In this document: piece after piece, positions 34,657 through 46,310 of the stretch
Position numbering within the stretch: position 1 is the stretch's first letter
Layout: each line of letters begins with the position of its first letter
Assembly (NCBI GenBank): GCA_030015575.1
Contig: JASDDO010000016.1
Location: 176,884,815-176,948,814 of the forward strand
DNA: 64,000 bases
Source of the DNA: Agapanthus africanus
Lineage: Eukaryota > Streptophyta > Magnoliopsida > Asparagales > Amaryllidaceae
Reading direction: 5' to 3'
Notes under the pieces: generated by a model
What the model was told of the DNA's origin: nothing
What the model saw: the letters and a program-made list of their open reading frames with translations, nothing else
Database searches by the model: none
Translations under genes and position numbers: made by a program

Positions 34657-34748
34657 GTGTCAGCGGGGTTACGCCCCCAGAGAAAAGAGGTTCTTTAATT
34701 AAGGAACTTCGCGAAAGCGTTGGAAAACCTCCCTCGAAGTATCGACAC
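34657..34748 (+). promoter_or_regulatory. Gag-proximal folded domain, element C
   Basis: GTGTC/GACAC closes the domain; GGGG/CCCC, GAGGTT/AACCTC and CGC-GAAA-GCG stems are inside, as in A. Confidence 0.55.
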
Positions 34749-34943
34749 CAGCCTGGCTGAACGGTTAAGCAAGTATTGTACGGTGAGAATAGTCTTGGCT
34801 AATTCTTCTTTTATGGTTTGAGGAAGGATTCGAGAAACAGTGGGAGCCATCCAGTTTAGATAAACTAAAAACCACTCTAAACTTGCAAGAGCATCATGCT
34901 AAAGAGTTTTCTTCTCTCTCTCCTAATTGCAGCGACCCTGAAA

Positions 34944-37900
34944 ATGACTGGACTTAAGTTACTTTTAGAGAAAAATATACTGACAGGGCCAAACTATAAA
35001 GATTGGCTGCGGAATGTCAAGATGGCTTTGACCTATGACAAACTGGGGTACGTCCTCACCGCTACAGCACCTGCTGTCCTTGGTCCCAAATCCAGCAATG
35101 CGGATAAGGAAATCCGTAAAACCTGGGATTTAGATTGCGCGAGAGCCAAGTGCATCGTGCTTGCCTCGATGAATAATGAACATCAGAGGAGGCACGAGGA
35201 TATGTCCCTAGATGGCATATTTCTCCATACAAAGGAACTTTATGGAGAGCAATCTCGTATAGCAAGATACGAGACCTCTAAGAAATTATTTCGAGCGAGG
35301 TTGGCTGTCGGGTCATCGGTAGGTGAGCATGTCCTACAGATGATCGGCTATATTGAAGAGCTCGCGGACCTTGGAACGACTTTGGATAATGAGCTCTATA
35401 CAGACCTTGTTCTCCAGTCCCTTCCTCCCACCTACGCCCAGTTTATCCTCAACTTCAATCTTCAAGGAAAAGAAGTTGAACTTGCGGAACTCCTGAACAT
35501 GTTAAGGAGTGCAGAGGGCACCTTGCAGAAGGCAAGGGAAACACCCGCTATGTTTGTTGGCGGTTCATCTTCTTCCGGGTCCAAGGCTAGGGCCAAAGGA
35601 AGGAAGAAGAAGGCCGCACCCAGACCTAGAGGAGGTGTTAGTAAGGTGGGAAAGAAGGGAAAGAAAAAGTTTACAGCACCGGTAGTTGGCCTGGATGAGT
35701 GCTTCCATTGTCACAGGAAAGGGCACTGGAAGAAGGATTGCAAGGCGTGGAACGCCAAGAACCAGGAACCGAAGCAAGCTGTGGCTTCGACTTCAGGTGT
35801 GTTTGTAATTGAGAATTGTCTGTCGATCAACTCTACTTCCTGGGTATTGGATACCGGGTCAGGATCTCATATTTGCAATTCATTGCAGGCACTGAGAAAC
35901 CGTAGAGTGCTGAAGGAAGGTGATATGATCCTCAGGGTTGCTAACGGAGCTAGCGTGGGAGCTGCGTCCGTCGGGGATTATCACCTAGGATTGACGAGTG
36001 GACACATTTTGGTTTTACATAACTGTTATTTTGTACCCAGCTTAACGTGTAATATCATATCTGTTTCCTTGTTATCAAATAAAGGTTATGATTTCACGTT
36101 TGTAAGAGATGTTGTCAACATCCACCTTAATCATGGTTTGATTGGGTCCGGTACTCTAAATAACGGCATATATGTGTTAAACCAACTCCAAATTTTCAAT
36201 GTCCAGAACACACTAAAAAGAAAGTCTCCAGATTTAAATAAAGCTTTCTTATGGCATTGTAGACTGGGTCACATCAATGAGAGAAGGTTGACTAAGTTGC
36301 ATAGAGAAGGATATTTGGACACGTTCGAATATCAAACTTATGACACTTGTCAATCTTGTCTCAAAGGAAAGATGACAAAGACTCCATTCACTGGACAAGG
36401 AGTAAGAGCGAGCGAGCTCTTAGGACTCATACACAGTGATGTATGCGGTCCAATGTCTACACATGCGAGAGGTGGTTATTCCTACTTCATTACTTTTACA
36501 GATGATTTCTCTAGGTATGGGTATGTTTTCTTAATGAAGCATAAATCAGAGGCCTTTGAGAAATTCCTGGAATTCAAGAGTGAAGCGGAAAACCAAACAG
36601 GCAAAAGTATTAAGACACTAAGATCTGATCGAGGTGGAGAATACTTAAGTGCCGAGTTCCTAGGTTACCTAAAAGAGAAAGGAATTCTCTCTCAGCTTAC
36701 TCCTCCATACACTCCACAGCACAACGGTGTATCGGAGAGACGGAATCGAACCCTATTGGATATGGTACGATCCATGATGAGTAATACTGAGTTACCGCAA
36801 TCTTTCTGGGGATATGCGCTAGAATCAGCGGCATATATTTTGAACAGAGTTCCAACCAAAACTGTGCCTACCACACCATATCAGATGTGGAGTGGGAAGA
36901 AACCCTATCTTCAGTATGTAAGAATTTGGGGATGTCCAGCTTTTGTAAAAAAGCAGCATGTGGACAAGCTCGAGGCACGATCAGTACTATGTAAGCTTGT
37001 AGGATATCCAAAGAACTCCAAGGGATATTGCTTCTATTACGCAGAGGAACAAAAGGTTTTTGTTTCTCGTAATGCCCATTTTTTAGAACAACAAGTTTTA
37101 GAAAAGGATACAAATGGGAGCGAAATAGAACTGGAAGAAATTCCAGAACCACAAGCTGCTACTGAAATTTTGGTAGAACCAGAGGTTCAAGAAGAACAGA
37201 ACATTCCCGCACCCCTCCGCAGGAGTAGTAGGCCGTCTCATCCGCCTGAGAGATACTACGGTTTTCTCATAGATGGGGATAGAGAGGATTGCATCATAGA
37301 TGATGATGAACCTACTGACTTCAGGCAGGCCATCCAGAGCGGCGACTCGGTACGATGGCTAGATGCAATGCGGACCGAAATGGAGTCCATGTACACCAAC
37401 AAAGTATGGACTTTGGACTTTGCTCCAGATGGGGTAAAACCCATAGGATGCAAATAGATCTTCAAGAAAAAGATTGGTGTAGATGGACAGGTGGAAACCT
37501 ATAAGGCTAGACTTGTTGCAAAGGGTTTTCGTCAAAGACCTGGTTTGGACTATGACGAAACTTTTTCTCCAGTGGCTATGCTCAAATCCATTCGGGTCCT
37601 TCTTGCTATTGCTGCCTTCCATGATTATGAAATCTGGCAGATGGACGTAAAGACGGCTTTTCTGAATGGAAATTTAGAAGAGAGCGTCTATATGGATCAG
37701 CCAGAGGGTTTCAATCAGAGTGGGAGCAGCGGGAAAGTATGCAAGCTGCTTAAGTCTATTTATGGACTAAAGCAGGCATCGCGGAGTTGGAACATCTGTT
37801 TTGATGAGACAGTCAAAGAATATGACTTTATCAAAAATCCAGATGAACCGTGCATATATAGTAAAGTTGTGGCCAGAAGTGTCGTATTCCTCGTCTTGTA

Positions 37901-38885
37901 CGTGGATGACATTCTATTGATAGGAAATGACATTCCTATGCTACAATCTGTCAAAGGATTCTTGTCACACAGGTTCTCCATGAAAGACCTGGGTGATGCC
38001 TCTTACATTCTGGGGATCCGGATCTATCGTGATAGATCCAAGAGGATGTTGGGACTTTCGCAGTCCAGGTATATCGACACTGTACTGAAAAGATTCAGTA
38101 TGGAAGATTCTAAGCGCGGTAATCTACCGGCTTGTCACGGAATCACCCTCTCCAAAGAGATGTCTCCCAAGACTGATTTGGAAAGGGAACGCATGTCTAT
38201 TATACCCTACGCTTCTGCGGTAGGCTCTATAATGTATGCGATGTTGTGTACCAGACCAGATGTAGCTTATGCACTAAGCGTGGTAAGCCGGTATCAGTCA
38301 GACCCAGGGGAGAAGCACTGGATAGCAGTAAAGAACATTCTCAAGTACCTGAGGAGGACTAAGGAGATGTTCTTGGTTTACGGCGGAAAAGACCTCAGGT
38401 TGGAGGCCTTTGCCGATTCCGGCTTCCAGAGTGATAAGGACGATTCCAAGTCCATGTCGGGTTATGTCTTTACCCTCAATGGAGGGGCGGTGTGCTGGAA
38501 GAGCTCCAAGCAGGACACCGTTGCTGACTCGACGATGGAAGCGGAGTATATAGCTGCTTGCGATGCCGCAAAAGAAGCAGTCTGGATGAAGAAGTTCCTA
38601 ACAGAACTTCAGATGGTTCCTACCATAGTTGATCCAATACCTCTGTATTGCGACAACAACGGAGCTATAGCTTTAGCGAAGGAACCAAGGTCCCATCAGA
38701 AGTCCAGACACATCTTGAGGCGGTATCACCTGATCAGGGAGATCATTGATCGTCAGGAGATCGAGGTTCGGAGAGTTGCTTCAGAAGAGAACATTGCTGA
38801 TCCATTCACGAAGGCCCTTCCTCAGATTCAGTTCGAGAGGCTACTCGAGATCATTGGTCTGCGATATGCCAGTACATGGCCCTAG
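34944..38885 (+). pseudogene. Element C gag-pol polyprotein, one in-frame amber
   Basis: The ATG at 34944 (MTGLKLLLEKN) is chosen over the upstream 34896 because A and D share this start and the earlier codons lie in the proposed intron. The frame is 1,313 codons. In residues: gag 1-290; zinc knuckle CFHCHRKGHWKKDC 253-266; protease DTG 303-305; GAG-pre-integrase zinc ligands H438, H443, C469, C472; integrase D499, D562, E598 with exact DD35E spacing; RT YVDD 986-989; RNase H Asp near 1158; end RYASTWP. The only break is TAG at 37455-37457 (codon 838), where A and D have TGG, at the start of RT. No readthrough context is evident. Gag, protease and integrase could still be made; RT and RNase H could not. 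Confidence 0.95.
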
Positions 38886-38886
38886 T

Positions 38887-38899
38887 GCAAGTGGGAGAT
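38887..38899 (+). other. Polypurine tract of C
   Basis: GCAAGTGGGAGAT lies between the stop codon and the 3' LTR; it is the likely primer for plus-strand synthesis. The same motif, complemented, follows the 3' LTRs of B and D. Confidence 0.88.
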
Positions 38900-40781
38900 T
38901 GTTAGTGTTTATGCCCTAGAAGGCCATTACTGTATCATACTAGCTTGTATATTACTTAATGGAAGCTTGGGATATTCACATGTATATAACAGTCTTGCTA
39001 AACATGGTAGTATGCTACTTGGTTTTTCTATCTTAATATGTGAGTATACGTATTGATAGAGCTCTTAGGATCTTGCTTGGCTACCAGCGTTATGATGGCA
39101 GTCACACTAGTGGGGGCTGGGTAGTCTACAAGCACATCCTTATTCAGGTCCCTGGTCGTTGGATTATCGAGACAGAGCATCGATACTCCGGAGTAGACTA
39201 GTGTGTACGCTTCTCATCCCAGTTGGGGAGATGGCCTGTCCCACAGCCGTCAGTACGTCGTACTGGAGATAGTATACAGGTGCTCGTTAGGTTACGGGTA
39301 CACCGGACAGGACTCACAGGGAACTGTTGGTTGGTTTGATACCAGTCGTCAGTGAACAGTTCCCAGGTGACATGAGTACAGCGTAGTCCGCAGACTTGAC
39401 ACTGCTACTTCGCCTCGAGTGTGTCCCACTGTTCTTAGATTGCTACCCTACCACGGCTCAAAGGAGTCGTGCAAACAGGTAGCAGTTGGGTGCAGTCCCG
39501 AGCACTTGGAGGCAGTGGCGGTTAGACAGGATTCGTCCCTCCCGGTATTGGGAGTAGATATCGTGCTGTGTCAGAGAGCCATTACGCAAAGTCCCTGGCC
39601 AGGGCAAGCGAGATTTGCTGGTAGGTTCCAGCAGTTTCTCAGGGTGTAATGGGCTTCACTCCGACACGACTTATACCGCTATTAGGGGACTGACGCTTGC
39701 CGCCCCCCTAGGCCCGATATGCGATAGTCTTGGACGAACGGACCGGACTGTATGGAGATTGTCACATCAGACTCAGTAGGAGTTCGGATGGGTTTACTCA
39801 TCGGCCTTCTTATCGACAACTACCTGGGGACCGTTACGTACAGCTAGTACCGCTTGCGGTCTGTGGTTAAACCCACTGCCAGCGTAGTAGTCGAGTCTCT
39901 AGAGTCCCACACAGAGAGTTTCCTACTCCAGGCGAAACGATATAGAGGTTGCATGGTTTTGCGACAAAGGGTTCGGACGCATACGTGCGTTTACGCGCGT
40001 ACGACTTTCGGACAGATTTTACCAGTCGGCTTTGGTTTAAGCTAGTTACTGGTATCCGGTTATTGGATTTTTACAGTCTAAAGTTTTTCCGTATTTTTAC
40101 GGATCGGAGGGGCGTTCTCGTAATTACTCGAGAAGCTTCTAGAAGATGTGACTAAGGAGGTTTGTTTTGGAAAGAGAGTGAGTCATAGTGGTGATTCATT
40201 CACTTCATTAATGCACATTTATTGCTTAATGACTCATGTTAATGAATCATCACAAGATATTTTGTGAAGCATGCTTATTCATTTCTTTTTATTCATTTGT
40301 TGAAAATAAGAATGCTTCATATTATTATGATACACTCTCTCTCTTCTCTCATTATCATATTACACATTCTCTCTCCTCAAGCTCTCATCTTCTAATACTA
40401 ATCCTTAATCCTCATGTGTTGAGATCAAAGGTTTAGTTAGACTAAACAATCCATAACCTTCACTCTTTATCATTCTATCATCTTTGATTAGCAATCAAAG
40501 TTGATTAGTTACCTCAAGTTAGAGGTTTAGCTTGGAGTTTTGCTCTCGGGTGGATCGTCTACTACCTAGAGAAGGCCGAGGAGAACCAAGGAGGACGTAA
40601 AGAAGAAGGACCGGTTCATTAGGTATAATCCCTAATCTCTTATGTAAAGAAACTCATAAGAATACGGTTTTTAGGGTTTAGCTTCGATTCAAGCGGTTAG
40701 TCGATGTTCGTTGTTTAAACTTGATAGTTTTTGTAAATTCCGCCTCCCCATAAGTACTGGGGTGTACTACATCGACTTACA
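38900..40781 (+). repeat. Element C 3' LTR
   Basis: 1,882 bp, same length as the 5' LTR, followed by the TSD GACTG. Confidence 0.95.
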
Positions 40782-40786
40782 GACTG

Positions 40787-41112
40787 TATACACTAGTCTA
40801 CTCTGGAGAATCGATGCCCTATCTCGAAACTCCCACGACTAGGGACCTTTTAAGGATGTGCTTATAGACTCCAGCTCTCACTTATATGATCGCCCTCATA
40901 CTGCTGGTAGTCAAGCAAGAATCCTAAGGGCTCTATCAACATGTAATAGCGACTCGTAAGGTCACATAAAGCAGTACACGATGATAAAGATAAACTAGAT
41001 AGCATACTATCATCTTGAGTAAGACTGTCCTACTGGGACAGGTCCTCCCCTCAAACATTGCAATCACGTGCCTGTGATCCAATAATTGACTCTGAGGGCA
41101 CTATCTCCAACA
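40787..41112 (-). repeat. B2 5' LTR, second part
   Basis: It resumes with TATACACTAGTCTACTCTGG exactly where the LTR stopped at 31042 and ends CTATCTCCAACA, followed by CCATC. Confidence 0.92.
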
Positions 41113-41305
41113 CCATCAGAGATCCAGACACATCTTGAGGCGGTATCACCTGATCAGGGAGATCGTGGATCGCCAGGAGATCGAGGTTCGGAGAGTTTCT
41201 ACAGAAGACAACACTGCTGATCCACTCACAAAGGCCTTGCCCCAGACTCAGTTCGAGCGGCTGATCGAGATGATAGGTCTTCGATACGCCAGTACATGGC
41301 CTTAG
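41113..41305 (+). pseudogene. Element A RNase H C-terminus
   Basis: It encodes the last 63 residues of the polyprotein, including HILRRYHLIREIVDRQEI and ADPLTKALPQTQFERLIEM, ending RYASTWP and TAG at 41303-41305. It resumes A's RNase H beyond B2. Confidence 0.9.
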
Positions 41306-41306
41306 T

Positions 41307-41319
41307 GCAAGTAGGAGAT
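41307..41319 (+). other. Polypurine tract of A (one change)
   Basis: GCAAGTAGGAGAT differs from C's GCAAGTGGGAGAT by one G to A. Confidence 0.82.
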
Positions 41320-43450
41320 TGTTAGTGTATATGCCCTAGAGGCCATTACTGTATCATACTAGTTTGTATATTACTTAATGGAAGCTTGGGATATTCACCT
41401 TGTATAAAGAATCTTGCTCAATATAGTAGAATGCTACTTGGTTTGTTTCTACTTCAATGTGTACATGGGTTTATTTTAGTATATCACCTATACACATTAG
41501 TGGAGCCCTTAGGATCTTTGCTTGATTACCAGCGTTGTGATGGCAGTCACACTAGTGGGGGCAGGGTAATCTATAAGCACATCCTTATGCAGGTCCCTAG
41601 TCGCAGGACTATCGAGACAGGGCATCGATACTCCGGAGTAGACTAGCACATGCACTTCTCATCCCAGAGTAGGAGATGGTCTGTCCCACAGCCATCAGTA
41701 CGTCGTACTGGAGATAGTATGCGGGTGCTCGTTGGGTTACGAGTACACTGGACAGGACTCGTCGGGAACTGTTTGTTCGTACTATACCTATCGTCAGTTA
41801 TCAGTTCCCAGGTGACATGAGTACAGCTTAGTCCGCTGACTTGACACTAACACTTCGCCTCGAGTGTGTTCCCACTGTACTTTGATTACTACCCTACCAC
41901 GGCTCAAAGGAGTCGTGCAAACAGGTAGTAGTTGGGTACAGTCCCGAAGCACTTGGAGGCAGTGACGGTTAGACAGGATTCGTCTCTCTCGGTATTGGGG
42001 GTTGACATCGCCTTGTGTCTAGGAGAGCCATTACACGAGTAGTCCCTGGCCAGGGCAAGCGAGATATACTGGTAGGCTTCCGGTGTTATCTCAGGGTGTT
42101 TTGGGCTTCACTCCGACACGACTTGTACCGCTATTAGGGGACTGACGTTTACCGCCCCCCTAGGCCCGCCATGCGATGTATCAGACGAACTGACCGGACT
42201 GTATGGAGACTGTCACATTCAGGCTCAGTAGGAGTTCAGATGGGTTTCACCTCGTCAGTCTTCTTGTCGGCATCTACCTGGGGACCGTTACGCACAGCTA
42301 GTGCCGCTTGCGGTCTGTGGTTAAACCCACTGCCAGCGTAGTGTCGAGTCTTTAGAGTCCACACAGAAAGCTATTCGCCTTTAGGCAAAAGAGTAGAGGT
42401 CGCATGGTTTTGCGACAGGTCGCATGGTTTTGCGGCAGGGTTCGGTCACATCCGTGCACTTGTGCACGTTTAGTGTCCGGACAGTTAACACTAGCGAGCT
42501 TTGGTTTAAGCCAGATCCTAGTGTACGTTTTGGGATTGATTTTATCTCGTATGCATTCGTGTTCCTCGGAACGCGGATGCGGGTGTGTATGCCCTGTTGA
42601 CGGAGAGACAGAGGTAGAGGATTCTCATTAGGGTTGTTGACTGTTGACTGTTGACCATTGACTTTTTGGTAAAACCTAATGAGAATATGATATATGATTA
42701 ACAATAATATTAATTAATTATTATGGTGACATGGTTGTTGAGGGGTACTTGTTGACTTTGTTGACCGGTTGACTAGGTTGGACTAGTTGACCATCATGAT
42801 GACAATGGCTATCATTTCATGGCAAAGACTTTTTGCTTGCTTGTTCTCTTGTGAAAAATGAGTGCATGAAATGATATGGTTATTGTAGCTTAAACCATCA
42901 CATAATACTTGATTTCTATGTTTTGTTATGATGGCTTTGGATTATGAGAGCCAAGAGAGAAAAGTCTTTCTCATTCTATCATTTTCATTCTCTCTCTTGT
43001 TCTTGAGCTCTCATCCTCTTCCTCTTGCTCTCCCTCTCTCTAGTCTATGGTTCACTTGTCTCATGTGTTGAGAAGCAAGAACCATAGAGAAAAATCCCAA
43101 CACACTCTCCTCTACTCACTCTAGTTCATAAGGTTTAGCAAACCGAGTGAACTAGTTTCTTCAAAGCTCGAAGAAGAAGCCAAAGGTAGAAGCTTTCGGG
43201 TGGATCGATCTTCGACGCAAGGAGACGACGGAGTGAAGCCGATCCGTACACCATCGAGAGTCAAAGACGAACGAGTTCAAGAAAGAAAGGTATAACCCCC
43301 TAACCGAGTAGTTAACAACTCCTAGTTAGGTTGTTAGGTAGATAGTTTAACAAAGATCCGGTTTTGAATCCATGTTACCGCCTCTAGAAAATTGTTTTTC
43401 ACCAAATTCCGCAAGCCCGAAAGTACCGGGAGAGATAGCATGGACTTACA
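41320..43450 (+). repeat. Element A 3' LTR
   Basis: 2,131 bp, 11 bp shorter than the 5' LTR because part of the TTGAC cluster is missing (near 42745). It ends TGGACTTACA, followed by the TSD GAGCC. Confidence 0.93.
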
Positions 43451-43455
43451 GAGCC

Positions 43456-43979
43456 GCACAAGACTCTATGACGATCTCGGTTCTACAGACTAACCTGTAA
43501 CAGTGTCACCAGAGGACTGCTATCTGAAGATAGGTATAATACCAACTTGGAGTCCTCGACGATTCCGTTCGATGTACCCATTCTCTAATGAGCACCTGTG
43601 TACAATCTTTGATGTCGCACACCAATGGCTGTCGGATCAGCCATCGCCCTCTAAGGAACAAGAAACGTACACACTAGTTTACTCTAGAATATCGATGCCC
43701 TAGTCTCGATATTCCCTCGACTAGGAACAATGAAAGGATGTACTTGTTGACAACCCTAGCCCCCCTAGTATGATCTCATCATAATCATGGTAGTCAAGTA
43801 CATATCCTAAGGGCTTTATCAACATGTAAGAGACAGACAGTATAAATACCAGTCTACATGTTAAGATAAAGGTAACCTGATAGCATACTATCATGTCGAG
43901 CAAGAAATTCCTCTATATATATGTCCAAGCATCCACTATATCATCAATAATGGCCTCTAGGGCATACATATTCCTAACA
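43456..43979 (-). mobile_element. LTR F, right fragment
   Basis: On the minus strand it begins TGTTAGGAATATGTATGCCC, closely resembling the solo LTR start. From 43456 it continues the sequence broken at 3268. What follows on its right is element G leader, so this is F's outer boundary; the neighbouring TAAGT (43980-43984) would be the TSD, with its partner off the window. Confidence 0.85.
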
Positions 43980-44233
43980 TAAGTAACATAATGGTGCATG
44001 ACGGGGCCCAGTGGCGAATGCGAATGGCATAAGCGTACGTTCTATTTTCGTTTCACTTTTCTGTAATGTTTAGGAAACATTAAATGATGTGACTTCATTA
44101 ATGAGATTAATGAAAAGACAGAAACCTAAAGATGTTGTAGAATCAAATTTTCAAAAAGGGTAGCTCTTGTTCTTGCTTTGCATAGTGGTATTCCTTAATT
44201 AATATCCAGCACCTCATTCGATGAGGAAAGAGC
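43980..44233 (+). mobile_element. Element G leader, left fragment
   Basis: It starts inside a copia leader at TAAGTAAC...GACGGGGCCCAGTGGCGAATG, matching A near 6440 and C near 33900. It ends at GAGGAAAGAGC, where D inserted (TSD AGAGC 44229-44233), and continues at 62466. The end is the first copy of a module duplicated in G and B. Confidence 0.82.
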
Positions 44234-46296
44234 TGTAAGTCCACGTTACCTCTCCCGGTTCTTTCGGGCTTGCGGAAATGGTGAAAAACGATTTTTAGGG
44301 TTTGGGTAACATGGACTACAAAAACGGATCTTGGTTAAACTACACACTAGAAACCTAACAACAGATTTGTCTACTCGGTTAGGGGTTATAGCTCACTTGA
44401 ACTCCTTCTTCTTGAACTCTTTGTAGTGGTTGGATGGTGCTTTCCTCGTCGCCTTCTTCCGTCAAAGATGGATCCACCTGAGGGTTCAACCTTGGGCTCC
44501 TTTCTCGAACTTTGAGAGAACTAAGGTTTTTGGCTTGCTAAACCTTCAACCCTAGAGTGAGTAGAGAATGGTTTAGAGTATTTTATCTCAAGGAGAGGTA
44601 TCTCAACACATGAGAATGGATCTCCTTGAACTAGAGGAGGAGGAAGAAGAAGAGAGGAGAGAGAATCAATATGATAGAATGAGATGGTAATTTTACAACC
44701 ATAACATATATGTGATTTATCTAATAATAATATTAATTGAAAATGAAAAAGGTGATGGAGAGTTTGAAGAGACCATTATCATATCACAATAAATGTATTT
44801 TGCAAAGATCAAAGAGCATCTTGAAAGGTAATGATGATGGTCAATGTTTCAAACCTAGTCAACTAGTCAACCTTTGTCAATAAGTCAACAAACCCAACCA
44901 TGACACAATTTCTTTTAATTAATAATATTAATTGATAAATCACAAGATCATTAGGGTTTGGAAAAAGACGACTGTCAACAGTGCATATACACCCGTTCCA
45001 AAACCCTAATGAAAAACCTCTTCCTCCGCCTCAAACAACTGTGCATACACACCCGCATTCATGTTCCGAGGAACATGAACACGATGAGATAAAACTAACC
45101 CCAAAACATATACTAGGATCTGGCTCAAACCAGAGCCCGCTAGTAATATCCGTCCGGACGCCAAACGTGCACAAGTGCGCGGATGAGAACGAACCCTGTC
45201 GCAAAACCATGCGACCTCTACTCTGTTTTGCCCAAAGGCGAATAGCCCTCTATGTGGGACTCTAAAGACTCGACACTACGCTGGCAGTGGGTTTAACCAC
45301 AGACCGCAAGCGGCACTAGCTGTGCGTAACGGTCCCAGGTAGATGCCGATAAGAAGACGGACGAGGTGAAACCCATCTGAACTCTTACTGAGTCTGAATG
45401 TGACAATCTCCATACAGTCCGGTCTGTTCGTCTGATACATCGCATGGAGGGCCTAGGGGGCGGTAAATGCCAGTCCCCTAATAGCGGTACAAGTCGTGTC
45501 GGAGGGAAGCCCAGAACACCCTGAGATAACACTGGAAACCTACCAGTATATCTCGCTTGCCCTGGCCAGGGACTACTCGTGTAATGGATCTCCTAGACAC
45601 AGCGCGATGTCAACCCCCAATACCGGGAGAGACGAATCCTGTCTAACCGTCACTGCCTCCAAGTGCTTCGGGACTGCACCCAACTACTACCTGTTTGCAC
45701 GACTCCTTTGAGCCGTGGTAGGGTAGTAATCTAAGTACAGTAGGAACACACTCGAGGCGAAGTGACAGTGTCAAGTCAGCGGACTAAGCTGTACTCATGT
45801 CACCTGGGAACTGATAACTGACGATAGGTATAGTACCAACCAACAGTTCCCGACGAGTCCTGTCCAGTGTACTCGTAACCCAACGAGCACCCGCATACTA
45901 TCTCCAGTACGACGTACTGATGGCTGTAGGACAGACCATCTCCCACACTGGGATGAGAAGCGCATACGCTAGTCTACTCCAGAGTATCGATGCCCTCTCT
46001 CGATAGTCCTGCGCCTAGGGACCTGCATAAGGATGTGCTTATTGATTACCCAGCCCCCACTAGTGTGACTGCCATCACAACGCTGGTAATCAAGCAAAGA
46101 TCTTAAGGGCTCCACTAATGTTTATAAGTGATATACTAAAATAAACACATGTACACATTGAAGTAGAAACAAACCAAGTAGCATACTACTATATTGAGCA
46201 AGATTGTCTATACAACTGTGAATATCCCAAGCTTCCATTAAGTAATATACAAACTAGTATGATACAGTAATGGCCTCTAGGGCATATACACTAACA
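44234..46296 (-). repeat. D array LTR 1 (3' LTR of D1)
   Basis: 2,063 bp; on the minus strand it starts TGTTAGTGTATATGCCC and ends GTGGACTTACA. GTCAA motifs at about 44839-44887 are TTGAC W-box cores on the sense strand. The proposed donor is altered here (AGCTATAA). Confidence 0.93.
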
Positions 46297-46310
46297 ATCT
46301 CCCACTTGCA

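Larger units (their letters stand above)
32939..34943 (+). other. Element C leader (untranslated, candidate intron)
   Basis: Contains a GC-rich hairpin (33128-33192), the CCCGTAGGGGTC block (33666-33677), the CGTTAG/CTAACG palindrome near 33893-33913, triple stem-loops (34234-34442), the folded domain (34657-34748) and acceptor CTAATTGCAG ending at 34932. Removing 32766-34932 (2,167 nt) would delete the PBS, many upstream ATGs and the in-frame ATG at 34896, leaving the gag ATG 11 nt after the junction. Confidence 0.75.
31043..40781 (+). mobile_element. Element C: nearly intact Ty1/copia retrotransposon
   Basis: 9,739 bp with 1,882-bp LTRs and a perfect TSD GACTG (31038-31042, 40782-40786). 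PBS, leader, a single long gag-pol frame and purine tract are all present. By eye I find three LTR mismatches (near 31230/39087, 31372/39229 and 32192/40042), so it is young and the innermost layer of the nest. One amber in RT is the only coding lesion I see. Confidence 0.95.
21432..41112 (-). mobile_element. Element B2: non-autonomous Ty1/copia element carrying C
   Basis: The left LTR is 21432-23538; the right LTR starts at 29261, is split by C, and ends at 41112. Flanks are CTATC (21427-21431) and CCATC (41113-41117), a TSD with one mismatch. The interior 23539-29260 shares B1's decayed pol, 300-bp repeats and leader duplications. The LTRs differ more than those of B1 (for instance TGTATGTCCGCGGG against TGTAAGTCCGCAGG at the ends), so B2 inserted earlier, which fits C having inserted into it. 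Confidence 0.92.
3269..43450 (+). mobile_element. Element A: Ty1/copia retrotransposon carrying nested B1, B2 and C
   Basis: The two LTRs (3269-5410 and 41320-43450) are flanked by the direct repeat GAGCC at 3264-3268 and 43451-43455. Without inserts, the order is LTR, PBS, about 2.1 kb leader, gag-pol relic, purine tract, LTR. B1 interrupts gag after codon 7 and B2 interrupts RNase H. The two LTRs differ at many positions plus an 11-bp change in the TTGAC cluster, so A is clearly older than B1 and C, as nesting requires. A cannot be autonomous now. Confidence 0.93.

Noticed and set aside
34896..34943. Upstream in-frame ATG of C gag at 34896
   Set aside because: Not shared as ATG in A or D, lies in the polypyrimidine tract of the proposed intron, and the MTGLK start is conserved in A, C and D.
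37455..37457. Programmed readthrough of the C amber
   Set aside because: The context following TAG is not a known readthrough signal, relatives have Trp here, and the position is inside RT rather than at a gag/pol boundary.
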